Notes under the pieces: model-generated
What the model was told of the DNA's origin: nothing
The model's database searches: none
The model's input: only the letters and a program-made list of their open reading frames with translations
Made by a program: the position numbers and the translations under genes
Shown: positions 37,034 through 46,146 of the stretch, piece by piece
Numbering within the stretch: the stretch's first letter is position 1
Layout of the letters: every line of letters starts with the position of its first letter
Assembly (NCBI GenBank): GCA_016709995.1
Contig: JADJLQ010000001.1
Span: 2,762,001-2,826,000, forward strand
Direction of reading: 5' to 3'
Source of the DNA: Saprospiraceae bacterium
GTDB lineage: Bacteria; Bacteroidota; Bacteroidia; Chitinophagales; Saprospiraceae
DNA length: 64,000 nucleotides

Positions 37034-37948
37034 TCATTTTACCCCTTTCACTTTCATATCCAGTGTATATACTGATTTGGAGGCGGTGATAAAGAGTGTT
37101 TTTCTGTTTTTACCACCGAAGGTGACATTGGCGGTCCATGGAGCATCAATGGGGATCTGGGCTATTTTATGCCCGGTATGATCTACGACCGTCACGCCTT
37201 TGCCTGTGAGGTATACATTGCCTTTTTTATCTATAGTCATGCCATCAGAACCCAGCTCATAAAATAACTTTTTGCCGGAGAGTGATCCATCCGAATTGAT
37301 CTGATATACATAGGTCTTCTGACCTCCAATATCCGCTACATATAAAGTTTTACCGTCATGCGTTCCAATGATGCCATTTGGACGAACCATATCATCTGCT
37401 ACAATCTTTATTTTGTTTTGCATGGGATCAAAGTAATAAACTCTTTGCTGAGTGATTTCCTGCGTACTGTGGTCCCAATAATCGCGTTTATAAAATGGAT
37501 CTGTAAAATAAATCCCTCCACCAGGATGAATCCATAGATCGTTTGGGCCATTCAACCTTTTTCCTTCAAAATCTTTGATCAGTACTGTTACATTTTTATT
37601 TTGATCGATCTGCCAGAGTTGATTGTGCTCGTCTGCGCAAGACATTAAATTTCCTTTTTTGTCAAAAAATAGTCCATTGGATCTGCCGGCACCTTTCATA
37701 TATTCTGTCAGGGTACCATCGGTCTTCCATAACATGATGCGATCATTAGGTTGGTCTGTAAAATATACATTGCCTTTGGCATCAGCAGCCGGACCTTCAG
37801 TAAAACTAAAATTGGATGCTATCAAATGTGGAGTAGCTCCTTTGGCCACCACGATATCATTGTTTAATGCATCCTGGTTATATCCTGAGACAAGCATCAA
37901 TGCCATGAATAAGCAGGTCAAAAAATATTTATTTGAAAATATGCGCAT
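37034..37948 (-). CDS. Secreted SMP-30/gluconolactonase-like protein
   Basis: A 304-residue six-bladed propeller enzyme of the SMP-30/gluconolactonase/LRE family, which hydrolyses sugar lactones using a bound divalent cation. A signal peptide covers about residues 1-25 (FLTCLFMALMLVSGYN). Motifs: FTEGPAADAKGNVYFTDQPNDRI (metal Glu), GRSNGLFFDKKGNLM, LNGPNDLWIHPGGGIYFTDPFY (metal Asn) and VRPNGIIG, then SDGMTIDKKGNVYLTG (metal Asp). Periplasmic gluconolactone hydrolysis would follow oxidation of glucose by a PQQ dehydrogenase such as that at 24-26 kb (inference). Confidence 0.85.
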   Translation of the reverse strand: MRIFSNKYFLTCLFMALMLVSGYNQDALNNDIVVAKGATPHLIASNFSFTEGPAADAKGNVYFTDQPNDRIMLWKTDGTLTEYMKGAGRSNGLFFDKKGNLMSCADEHNQLWQIDQNKNVTVLIKDFEGKRLNGPNDLWIHPGGGIYFTDPFYKRDYWDHSTQEITQQRVYYFDPMQNKIKIVADDMVRPNGIIGTHDGKTLYVADIGGQKTYVYQINSDGSLSGKKLFYELGSDGMTIDKKGNVYLTGKGVTVVDHTGHKIAQIPIDAPWTANVTFGGKNRKTLFITASKSVYTLDMKVKGVK

Positions 37949-37997
37949 AGATTAGATAGGTTTAATATTGGTTAAAAATAAGACCGGATCTGATTTA

Positions 37998-38525
37998 TTA
38001 ATCCAAAATGTCGATAAAAGAATGAATTAAATGAGTGACTTGTCGTGCTGTCACTTCATCAGAGATACCATCGGCTTTGATCTTGGTCTTTGCATAGGGT
38101 ATGAGCAGTTGAGTATCGTCGGTGATATTCGCTTCAATGATTTTTAAGGTTGCCAGCATGGACTCATGACCTGTTTGACCCATGGAGGAGGCAGTGATCA
38201 AAGCAGTTGGTTTATGTGAAAACTCGCAGGAGGATACGGTCCAGTCAATGGCGTTTTTAAGGCTGCCCGGTACACCCATCGCATACTCCGGCGTGCAGAT
38301 CAGTATACCATCAACCGATCTCAGTAACTGACGAAATAATATGATAAAAGAAGGCGGATTCTCATGGTCTTCATCCGGATTGAACTGCGGCAGCTCAGCA
38401 AGCGAAGTGAAAACCTGAACATTTAATCGGTGCGCAAATATGCTTCGGATAGCATTAATCAAATGGAGATTGGTTGATTGCGTGCGCGTAGAGCCACAGA
38501 TAGCCAGGATAGTTTTAACAGACAT
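37998..38525 (-). CDS. NADPH-dependent FMN reductase
   Basis: A 175-residue flavodoxin-fold oxidoreductase of the NADPH-dependent FMN reductase family (chromate reductase or quinone reductase type). Motifs: the flavin phosphate loop CGSTRTQSTN near the start and CTPEYAMGVPGSLKNAIDW (flavin ring loop), then TASSMGQTGHESMLA. The ATG at 38525 gives a normal family start (MSVKTILAICGS); the longer frame from 38606 would add 27 unlikely residues. The physiological substrate is unknown. Confidence 0.88.
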   Translation of the reverse strand: MSVKTILAICGSTRTQSTNLHLINAIRSIFAHRLNVQVFTSLAELPQFNPDEDHENPPSFIILFRQLLRSVDGILICTPEYAMGVPGSLKNAIDWTVSSCEFSHKPTALITASSMGQTGHESMLATLKIIEANITDDTQLLIPYAKTKIKADGISDEVTARQVTHLIHSFIDILD

Positions 38526-38701
38526 GGAATCAGGATATAATACTTCAAACATAAGCGAAAGGAGCTGCACATCATTTTTTATTTGACTCATTCTTAAAGG
38601 AATCAATCAATCTAAGTAGCTCTTTAAGAAAACATTAGCATTCAATGGCATTGACTTTGAATACACATTTAGTTATTCTAAGCGTTTCAATGGTCTATTA
38701 T

Positions 38702-38709
38702 TACCTTTG
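38702..38709 (+). promoter_or_regulatory. -7 promoter element TACCTTTG before the DUF6089 gene
   Basis: Perfect TAnnTTTG match with eight bases to the ATG at 38718. No -33 TTG at the expected spacing. Confidence 0.4.
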
Positions 38710-38717
38710 TTCCCTTT

Positions 38718-39521
38718 ATGTCAAAATTTTCGTTCATTCTTTTCTTTTCGGTGGCTGGATTGGCATTGTATGCGCAGCCTCAGAAAGGTTTTGAAGCGGG
38801 TCCCTGGTTGGGGGCGGCCCATTATTTTGGCGATCTCAATACTACTTATCAAATCGATAAACCCGGAGCAGAAGGTAGCTTAGCCCTCCGATACAATGTC
38901 AATCAACGCATCGCGGCCATGGCTAAAGTATCTGCCATGAGACTGGCTGGGGATGATTTTAAATCGACCAATGCCTTTGAACGTGATCGCAATCTTAGTT
39001 TTTTTACCAATCTATTTGAAGTCAGTGCACAGATCGAGTTTAATTTTTTCCCTTATAAACATGGAGACAAAGAGCATTATATGACTCCTTATTTGTTTGT
39101 TGGCGCCTCTGCATATCATTTCGATCCTAAAACCAGATACAATGGAGCAGTGGTCCGTCTACAACCCTTAGGCACAGAAGGTCAGGCTATTGGTAAGGAA
39201 TACCCCCTGTTCCAACCGGCTTTATTATATGGTGTAGGCTTCAAATATGACCTCAGTCCCGCCTGGAGTCTTAATATTGAAATCAATGCCCGTACCCTCT
39301 ACACAGATTACCTCGATGATGTCAGTAGTGTATACCCTTCTCCTGACCAATTGGCTGGGCGGGATCCACTCACCTCTATTCTGAGCAATAGAAGCCTTAC
39401 TCCTAATATCGAGCCCGGCCGCCAGCGAGGTGATCGTCGCGAAACGGATGGTTTCGGCATGCTGACGGTAGGTCTGATGTATTTTTTTAATCCTCTGCCT
39501 TGTCCTAAAATATCTAAGTAA
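38718..39521 (+). CDS. DUF6089 outer-membrane protein
   Basis: A 267-residue outer-membrane beta-barrel of the DUF6089 family, widespread in Bacteroidota and of unknown function. The signal peptide ends near LYAQ. Family marks: EAGPWLGAAHYFGDLNTTYQ, ALRYNVNQRIAAMAK, IEFNFFPYKHG and YLFVGASAYHFDP, and LLYGVGFKYDLSPAWSLNIEI, finishing in LTVGLMYFFNP. It stands alone between the FMN reductase and the tetR gene. Confidence 0.88.
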   Translation: MSKFSFILFFSVAGLALYAQPQKGFEAGPWLGAAHYFGDLNTTYQIDKPGAEGSLALRYNVNQRIAAMAKVSAMRLAGDDFKSTNAFERDRNLSFFTNLFEVSAQIEFNFFPYKHGDKEHYMTPYLFVGASAYHFDPKTRYNGAVVRLQPLGTEGQAIGKEYPLFQPALLYGVGFKYDLSPAWSLNIEINARTLYTDYLDDVSSVYPSPDQLAGRDPLTSILSNRSLTPNIEPGRQRGDRRETDGFGMLTVGLMYFFNPLPCPKISK

Positions 39522-39797
39522 GGTTGAAGGTAGCCTTAGGGCATCTCTTTCTATTAATGGCTTTGCTGACATATGAATGGCTACTTTATAACCGTTTCGC
39601 ACTGTCCACTCCCCATTTAGCTTGTATGGTCTTTGAGAAGGATAACAGCCTTTAGGGTCACCTCATGCTTTGCGCTCAAACATCTTAATATCCTTACTAA
39701 AGCACTTTTATTCGCTGGTTCAAAAAATATTTTATCGCTTAACTAATTGGTTATCAATTATTTAAAATAAATCCAACTATTTTTTTTGATTACACCA
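39522..39797. other. Intergenic region upstream of the efflux operon promoter
   Basis: About 275 bases with no supportable gene. It ends in an AT-rich stretch with an eight-T run (39780-39787) just before the tetR promoter. No terminator for the DUF6089 gene could be identified with confidence. Confidence 0.4.
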
Positions 39798-39832
39798 TTG
39801 ACAAACTTAACACTGTAAACTATATTTGCAGT
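39798..39832 (+). promoter_or_regulatory. tetR promoter with overlapping operator-like palindrome
   Basis: TTG at 39798-39800 and TATATTTG at 39821-39828 with a 20-base spacer match the Bacteroidota -33/-7 promoter. An inverted repeat, ACTGTAAA (39812-39819) and TTTGCAGT (39825-39832), 7 of 8 bases matching with a 5-base gap, covers the -7 element. This fits autorepression by the TetR protein encoded 14 bases downstream. Confidence 0.65.
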
Positions 39833-39846
39833 ATAAATAATTATCC

Positions 39847-40467
39847 ATGGGTATACCCGATAGAAAAGAAAGAGAAAAACAAGAACTGAGGGATCTGATC
39901 CTCAAAGAAGCACGTGCCTTGTTTCTGGAAGAAGGGTTTGAGAAAACATCTTTGCGTAAAATAGCAGAACGCATCGAGTACAGTCCTACGACTATCTATT
40001 TATATTTTAAGGACAAAAATGAACTGTTCCTTGCTCTCCACGAAGAGTCTTTCCAACGATTTTTCAGTGCGTTGTCTTCAGTGGCATCCGTACCCGATCC
40101 TTTTGAACGACTCACTGCGTTGGGTAGAGCATATATCGAATATGGCATCAACAATCCTGAAGAGTACGATCTCAAATTTTTACTAAAAGCACCGCTGGAA
40201 GCACTCCAGTTTCGACATGAAGTATGGTGTGATGGGCTCAAAGCTTTTGAACTCGTCAAGTCTATGGTACAGGATTGCAAAGATCACGGTTATTTCAAGC
40301 CTGATCTCAGTGTGGAAGCGACTGCTACTATGTTATGGGCCCAGGTTCACGGACTGGTCACACTTTACCTGCGCGACAGGCTCGAAATGTTTGAGAATAA
40401 GGATATCAAGCGCATCGTCGAAGAATCTTACGACGCTTTTATTAAATTTTTAAAATGTTATAGATAG
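39847..40467 (+). CDS. TetR/AcrR-family repressor of the RND efflux operon
   Basis: A 206-residue DNA-binding repressor. An N-terminal helix-turn-helix covers about residues 12-60 (LILKEARALFLEEGFEKTSLRKIAER, SPTTIYLYFKDKNELFLAL), followed by a ligand-binding helical domain that resembles the TetR_C WHG type (ATMLWAQVHGLVTLYLRDR). It is the first gene of a four-gene run: tolC-like (49 bases later), adaptor and RND pump. It probably represses the operon and itself through the palindrome at 39812-39832 until an efflux substrate binds. Confidence 0.9.
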   Translation: MGIPDRKEREKQELRDLILKEARALFLEEGFEKTSLRKIAERIEYSPTTIYLYFKDKNELFLALHEESFQRFFSALSSVASVPDPFERLTALGRAYIEYGINNPEEYDLKFLLKAPLEALQFRHEVWCDGLKAFELVKSMVQDCKDHGYFKPDLSVEATATMLWAQVHGLVTLYLRDRLEMFENKDIKRIVEESYDAFIKFLKCYR

Positions 40468-40516
40468 TCTTACCGACGGTCTTATCACTCAAATTCCAAT
40501 TCATAAAATTTTCATC

Positions 40517-41860
40517 ATGCATACATCTACCACGCTGGCAAGTTATGTGATCGTGTTGCTCCTGGCACTCACCCAAAACCTTCCAGGCCAGGTCCTCAAC
40601 GATCCTTTGAATGAATACATCAGGCTAGCCCTCGAACACAATGGCAGTATCAAAGAACAACAGGCATGGGTCAACGAAAAAAAAGCAGGAGTGGCTGTTG
40701 CAAAAAAACTCTGGAGCCCTGAGATAAGTTTTGGAGGCAATTATACACTGGCTGCAGGAGGCAGGAGTATAGGGTTTCCCATTGGAGACCTCCTCAACCC
40801 CATCAACAGCGAATTGAACCGCATCACCCAAACATCCAGGTTCCCTACATTGGAAAATCAGAAAATCCAGTTTCTGCCAAACAATTTTTATGATCTGAGA
40901 GCACGCTTGACTCAGCCGATCCTGCGTCCCGAAATCAAAACCAATCAACTCCTCAAAGAAGAGCAAGTACACCAACAGGAGATACAAACCCGTATCACTG
41001 GCCGGGACCTCATTCGCGATGTAAAAAAAGCTTATTACCAATACATCCAGGCTGGTAAAATGATCGACATACTCAAACAAAGCCTCGTCATCCTGGATGA
41101 AAGTGAAAGAATCAGTCGCAGTATGATCACCAATGGAGTAGCCCTCCCTTCATCCATCCTGAGGCTCCAAGCAGAAAGGTCCAAAATCAATACCCAAATC
41201 TTCTCAGCTCAAAACCAACAGAAGGATGCAAAAGAATATTTCAATTACCTGGTAGGCAGGAGTGCTGGCGAAGACATAGACCTCATACCGCTGGTCAGCC
41301 TCCCTGATCCTGCCATGTACAGCGAAGAAATAAAAACGGAAGAACTCCACACCATTGACCAAGGCCTGCGCATGCAACAATTGGCCCTCGACTTGCAAAA
41401 AAAATATCATGCTCCGCGTCTTGGAGCCCAACTGGATGTAGGATCACAAAATTTTAATTTTCAATGGGGAGGTTATGTACTGGCGGGTCTGCAGCTGGAT
41501 ATCCCCCTGTGGAATAACAAGAAAAACGAAGCTCAACAATCAGAAGTGATCGCCGGTATGCAAGCCATCAGCGAAAAGAAAAAATACGTGAGTGAAGGCA
41601 TTTCTCTGCTACTACAACAAGCGCGACGACAATTGATCACTGCCATCGATCAGTACCAATCCTATACCCCCCTGCTCGACATGTCCAAACGATATTATTA
41701 CGAAATTCTCAAAAAATTTAAAGAAGGTCAGGCCAATCCTGCCGAGCTGATCGATGCTCAATCGCAGATCACTTTTGCCGATTTACAACAGAATGTATCC
41801 TTGTACCAGGCCTGGATCAATGCCGCCGAACTGGAGCGCCTCACCCTGGACAAACAATAA
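40517..41860 (+). CDS. TolC-family outer-membrane efflux protein
   Basis: A 447-residue outer-membrane channel of the TolC/OEP family. The signal peptide ends near QNLPGQ. Two OEP repeats are visible as long amphipathic helices (EYIRLALEHNGSIKEQQAWV, DVKKAYYQYIQAGKMIDILKQS; then LDLQKKYHAPRLGAQLDVG, FKEGQANPAELIDAQSQITFADLQQN). It should form the exit duct for the RND pump encoded two genes on. It has no lipobox. Its position between regulator and adaptor is a common order in Bacteroidota. Confidence 0.9.
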   Translation: MHTSTTLASYVIVLLLALTQNLPGQVLNDPLNEYIRLALEHNGSIKEQQAWVNEKKAGVAVAKKLWSPEISFGGNYTLAAGGRSIGFPIGDLLNPINSELNRITQTSRFPTLENQKIQFLPNNFYDLRARLTQPILRPEIKTNQLLKEEQVHQQEIQTRITGRDLIRDVKKAYYQYIQAGKMIDILKQSLVILDESERISRSMITNGVALPSSILRLQAERSKINTQIFSAQNQQKDAKEYFNYLVGRSAGEDIDLIPLVSLPDPAMYSEEIKTEELHTIDQGLRMQQLALDLQKKYHAPRLGAQLDVGSQNFNFQWGGYVLAGLQLDIPLWNNKKNEAQQSEVIAGMQAISEKKKYVSEGISLLLQQARRQLITAIDQYQSYTPLLDMSKRYYYEILKKFKEGQANPAELIDAQSQITFADLQQNVSLYQAWINAAELERLTLDKQ

Positions 41861-41893
41861 CAAATCCCATCTTCCATCATAAATAAAATCATC

Positions 41894-42949
41894 ATGAAAC
41901 AATCTATACTGATCATCAGCCTCTTCATCCTGGTCTTGTCCTGCAAACACAAAACCGACGAACCTGTATATCAAAATACATTGACCGCCCTGGATGTATT
42001 TAATGTGCGTACAGCACCGGTATCTTCAGTCTCAGGTCAAAATGTCATCTCCGCTACTGGGGTCCTGATGTCAGATCTGGAATCAAAACCAGCGTTCAAA
42101 ACCGGAGGAGTGATAGAAAGAACTTATTTTAAAGAAGGTGATCGTATTTCGAAAGGAGCTTTGCTGGCGACTTTAAAAATGACGGAAATCACGGCGCAGG
42201 TAGATCAGGCAAAAAAGGCTGTAGAAAAAACCGCCCGTGATCTCGCCCGTGTAAAAAATCTCTACATAGACAGCGTCGCCACCCTCGAAGTTTTGCAAAA
42301 TGCTCAGACCGCTTACGATATGTCCCTCGAATCTGTCAAAATCGCAGAGTTTAACCAAAGTTATTCCAAAGTCATAGCCCCTGAATCAGGTATCCTCGTA
42401 AAACAAATCTCCCGCGAAGGCGAAATCATAGGACCCGGCATGCCCATATGCGTCATTATGGGCGTAGGCCAGGCCCATTGGGTCATCAAAGCAGCTGTGT
42501 CTGACAAAGAATGGGCAAGGATCAAAAAAGGAGATCATGCTGTTATCAGATTTGAGGCTTTTCCCGAAATGCAACTAGATGGTCTGGTGGACAAAATCGC
42601 CGATATCAGTAACCCCGGTACCGCAACCCTCGATATAGAAATCAAACTACCCAGGACCAGTGTCCAACTCGCGGCAGGACTGATCGCTAATATGGATATC
42701 AAATCTTCCGGCACCAAAGTCGGCACCTATCCAAGCATACCTATCGAATCCCTGGTATCTTCCAATGACGGCCAGGCGATCATCTACGTGCCAACGGCAG
42801 AAGGCACTGCTATGAAAAAATCGGTCATGATAGATAAAATCCTGGGTGACCGGGTGACGATAAGATCCGGACTGGACGGGATCCGCGAAGTCATCACTGC
42901 CGGGGCCGTCTATCTCCAGGATGGGGACAAAATATCTATTGAAAAATAA
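41894..42949 (+). CDS. RND efflux periplasmic adaptor (membrane fusion protein)
   Basis: A 351-residue lipoprotein (lipobox LVLSC, Cys at about residue 17) of the HlyD/AcrA family. Domain order: barrel strand (VISATGVLMSDLES), lipoyl half (FKTGGVIERTYFKEGDRISKGALLATL), a short helical hairpin (QVDQAKKAVEKTARDLARVKNLY), second lipoyl half (YSKVIAPESGILVKQISREGEII) and beta-barrel and membrane-proximal domains to the end. It links the pump and the TolC channel. It lies 33 bases after the tolC-like gene and 49 before the pump gene. Confidence 0.9.
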   Translation: MKQSILIISLFILVLSCKHKTDEPVYQNTLTALDVFNVRTAPVSSVSGQNVISATGVLMSDLESKPAFKTGGVIERTYFKEGDRISKGALLATLKMTEITAQVDQAKKAVEKTARDLARVKNLYIDSVATLEVLQNAQTAYDMSLESVKIAEFNQSYSKVIAPESGILVKQISREGEIIGPGMPICVIMGVGQAHWVIKAAVSDKEWARIKKGDHAVIRFEAFPEMQLDGLVDKIADISNPGTATLDIEIKLPRTSVQLAAGLIANMDIKSSGTKVGTYPSIPIESLVSSNDGQAIIYVPTAEGTAMKKSVMIDKILGDRVTIRSGLDGIREVITAGAVYLQDGDKISIEK

Positions 42950-42998
42950 GGTGGATCCGATCCATACACGCATTGCTCAATCTTAAAAAAATCAAAGA

Positions 42999-45900
42999 AT
43001 GAATCTGACTTCATTTTCGGTAAAGAACTATCAGTTTACCATCATTATATTTATCCTCGCACTTGCCCTCGGGCTTAATTCTCTATTGAATATGCCCAGG
43101 GGTGAAGATCCTCCATTTGGGGCTCCGATATTTATTGTGTTGGCCGTCTATCCGGGTACCAGTCCTGCAGATATGGAACAATTGGTCGCGGATCCTATAG
43201 AAGAAGCTTTGTACAACCTGGGAGATGTCAAAAAAATAGTTACCACATGTTCTGATGGGTTGATGATGACCCAGATTGATTTCAATTATGGTGTCAATGT
43301 CGACAATAAAAACAATGATGTCAATCGGGAAATGAATAAAATCAGGCGCGACCTGCCGGATGGATTACTGGAATTGCGGGTACAGAGGGCTTCTTCTTCT
43401 GATGTAGTCATCTTACAAAGTGCTCTCGTCTCAGAGACTGCCACGACCACGGAGATTAATGATTATGCTGAAGATCTGAAGAAAAGCCTCGAGCGTGTGC
43501 GGGACCTCAAGTGGGTCCACATCCAGGGAGAGCCCAATGAGATCATCGATATCCAACTCAGACTCAGCCGTATGGCCAGCATGGGCATCGGGATCAATCA
43601 AGTCATGGGTGCAATCGCACAGAATAATATCAATATCCCGGGAGGCACGATCGACCTAAACACTAAGAGGTATAATATCAAAACCAACAGCGACCTCAAA
43701 ACGCTGGATGACATTCGCAATATTATCGTGCATACCGGTAGCCGTGGCCAACTAGTCCGACTCCACGAAGTCGCCGATGTCTATGCCACTAATGAAGAAC
43801 AAACGCATATTGCCCGGTTTAATGGCAAACCTGCCGTATGGGTACTCTCTGCGCTCAATGACCGAAAAAACATCATCCAGACTCGTGCCAGGATGCAAAC
43901 CATCCTGGATGAATATGAGTCTCGCCTGCCTTCACATATCAAATTGCAACATGCCTTTGATCAGGAAGTGAGTGTAGAGCACCGCCTTGGAGGTTTGAGC
44001 AGAGATTTTTCAATAGCAATCTTCCTCGTACTGCTGACCCTGGTACCTCTCGGGATCAGGGCTTCGTTGGTGGTACTGATCAGCATTCCTTTGTCCCTGG
44101 CTATAGGGCTTGCATTGCTTCATCTTTTGGGTTTTACCCTCAATCAATTGAGCATCGTTGGTATGGTGATCGCATTGGGCCTGTTAGTAGATGACTCCAT
44201 CGTCGTTGTAGAAAACATCGAACGATTTATGCGACAGGGGTATTCACGAAAAGAAGCCTCCATCGTAGCCACCAAACAGATTTTTGTGGCTGTATTGGGC
44301 TGTACCGCAACTTTGATCTTTGCTTTTTTGCCTTTGGCTTTTTTGCCCGAAGGCTCCGGGGAGTTTATACGCAGTCTGCCTATTGCGGTATTAGTGACCA
44401 TTATTGCTTCATTGTTTGTAGCCTTGACGATCATCCCGTTTTTATCCAGTCTATTATTAAAAAAACATGAACGGGCCGAAGGCAATTTTTTTATGCGTGC
44501 CTTTAAAAAATACATCAATGACCCCTATGCCTCCGTGCTCAAATGGGCTTTCAAACATCCAATATTAACCATTTTGGGGACTATCCTGATCTTTATGTCC
44601 AGCCTGATGATCGTACCGCGCATTGGTTTTAGTTTATTTCCCAAATCTGACAAACCTATGTTTGTCGTAGACATCAAGGCAGCCTCCGGATCCAGCATCA
44701 ACCAGACCAATCATATCGCTCGGCAATTAGAACAAGATCTCCTGCGTCAGCCCAATATCGTCTCCGTGAGTACCAATGTGGGCAAGGGCAATCCCAGGGT
44801 CTACTACAACGAATTTCAACAAAATTATTCTCCCACTTTTGCCCAACTACTCGTGCAGGTGCCCTCCAACCTCGATGTACCGGCCATCACTACCCTGACT
44901 GACAGCTTGCGAAAAAGATATGAAGGCATGCCTGAAGCCGAAGTAGAAGTAAAAATGTTTCAGCAAGGCACTCCCATCCTGGCTCCTATCGAATTTAGAA
45001 TCATCGGAGAAAACCTCGATACCCTTAAAAAATACGCTGGCGAGGTGGAAAAAATCATCAGCAACACTCAAGGCACCCAGACCGTCAGAAATACCATCAA
45101 AACTCCAAAAACCGATCTGGGAGTCAATATAGATAAAGCCAAAGCAGGCATGTTGGGCGTGTTGCCCGCTGAAGTAGCCAAGACAGTCCGGTTAGGCCTC
45201 GCTGGTCTCGAAGTAGGAAGCTTATTGGAAGACGGAGGTGATGAAAAAACAATCAGGGTCAGTGTTGGCAAACCCGATCTCTCCCAAAGCCTCGAGGTCT
45301 TCGACCAATTGTATGTACAGTCCATGTCTGGAGCCCAGGTACCCTTAAAACAAATCGCGACCATCTCCCTGGATGACTCACCGCTACTCATCAGACATTA
45401 TAATAAGGAGCGCACTACCTCTGTGACTTCTTTTGTCAAAACCGGGTACAATACCATGCAGCTCATCGAAGAGATCGAAGAAAAAACCAAAGCGGTCCAA
45501 TTGCCTCCTGGCTACCGATTCGTTGCAGCAGGAGAAAAAGAAAGCCAGGAAGAATCGTTTGGTGGTATGGGTACTATCGTGCTGATATCCATATTCTGTC
45601 TATTTGCTATTCTGGTCCTGGAATTTCGCACTTTCAAAAGTACTATGATCGTATTGTCTGTGGTACCGCTCGGAGTAATCGGTGCACTTTGCGCGCTTTG
45701 GGTTGGAGGGGAGACCCTGTCTTTTGTAGCAACCATCGGCATCATTGCCTTGATGGGTATCGAAATAAAGAATTCCATCCTACTGGTGGACTATACCAAT
45801 CAGCTGCGCGAAGGCGGTATGGATCTTAAACAAGCCATCATGAATGGTGCAGAGACGAGATTTTTACCCATCCTCCTTACCTCTATGACAGCCATCGGAG

Positions 45901-46064
45901 GTATGGTGCCTCTGGTATTAGAAAATTCTCCGCTCATATCTCCGTTGGCTATGGTATTGATTGGAGGTCTGATCAGTTCGACTTTACTCAGTAGAATAGT
46001 GACACCGCTGTTATATTATCTGATACCGCCTGCGGTACAAGTGCAGCAAGTTGAAATGGATTGA
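42999..46064 (+). CDS. RND-family efflux pump permease
   Basis: A 1021-residue inner-membrane proton antiporter of the AcrB/HAE-1 superfamily with 12 helices and two large periplasmic loops. Motifs: PGTSPADMEQLVADPIEEALYNL in the first loop, GLLVDDSIVVVENIERFM (helix 4 with the proton-carrying Asp pair), FIRSLPIAVLVTIIASLFVALTIIPFL, and in the second half GEKESQEESFGG, GIIALMGIEIKNSILLVDYTNQLR and ILLTSMTAIGGMVPL. The substrate class is not readable; the length and family fit drug or solvent export more than metal export (no CusA-like methionine set noticed). It is the last gene of the operon and is followed by a terminator. Confidence 0.92.
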   Translation: MNLTSFSVKNYQFTIIIFILALALGLNSLLNMPRGEDPPFGAPIFIVLAVYPGTSPADMEQLVADPIEEALYNLGDVKKIVTTCSDGLMMTQIDFNYGVNVDNKNNDVNREMNKIRRDLPDGLLELRVQRASSSDVVILQSALVSETATTTEINDYAEDLKKSLERVRDLKWVHIQGEPNEIIDIQLRLSRMASMGIGINQVMGAIAQNNINIPGGTIDLNTKRYNIKTNSDLKTLDDIRNIIVHTGSRGQLVRLHEVADVYATNEEQTHIARFNGKPAVWVLSALNDRKNIIQTRARMQTILDEYESRLPSHIKLQHAFDQEVSVEHRLGGLSRDFSIAIFLVLLTLVPLGIRASLVVLISIPLSLAIGLALLHLLGFTLNQLSIVGMVIALGLLVDDSIVVVENIERFMRQGYSRKEASIVATKQIFVAVLGCTATLIFAFLPLAFLPEGSGEFIRSLPIAVLVTIIASLFVALTIIPFLSSLLLKKHERAEGNFFMRAFKKYINDPYASVLKWAFKHPILTILGTILIFMSSLMIVPRIGFSLFPKSDKPMFVVDIKAASGSSINQTNHIARQLEQDLLRQPNIVSVSTNVGKGNPRVYYNEFQQNYSPTFAQLLVQVPSNLDVPAITTLTDSLRKRYEGMPEAEVEVKMFQQGTPILAPIEFRIIGENLDTLKKYAGEVEKIISNTQGTQTVRNTIKTPKTDLGVNIDKAKAGMLGVLPAEVAKTVRLGLAGLEVGSLLEDGGDEKTIRVSVGKPDLSQSLEVFDQLYVQSMSGAQVPLKQIATISLDDSPLLIRHYNKERTTSVTSFVKTGYNTMQLIEEIEEKTKAVQLPPGYRFVAAGEKESQEESFGGMGTIVLISIFCLFAILVLEFRTFKSTMIVLSVVPLGVIGALCALWVGGETLSFVATIGIIALMGIEIKNSILLVDYTNQLREGGMDLKQAIMNGAETRFLPILLTSMTAIGGMVPLVLENSPLISPLAMVLIGGLISSTLLSRIVTPLLYYLIPPAVQVQQVEMD

Positions 46065-46067
46065 TGG

Positions 46068-46088
46068 AAAAAGTAAGATTTGCTTTTT
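46068..46088 (+). terminator. Hairpin terminator after the RND operon
   Basis: AAAAAGTAA (46068-46076) pairs with TTGCTTTTT (46080-46088) around a GAT loop, including one G-U pair, and ends in a T-run. It begins three bases after the pump's stop codon. Mostly A-U pairs, so efficiency is uncertain. Confidence 0.5.
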
Positions 46089-46146
46089 TCAACCGTTCCC
46101 CAGCTTTTTAACACCTCCTGTCACAGTAGGGTAACATAGTATTCAA

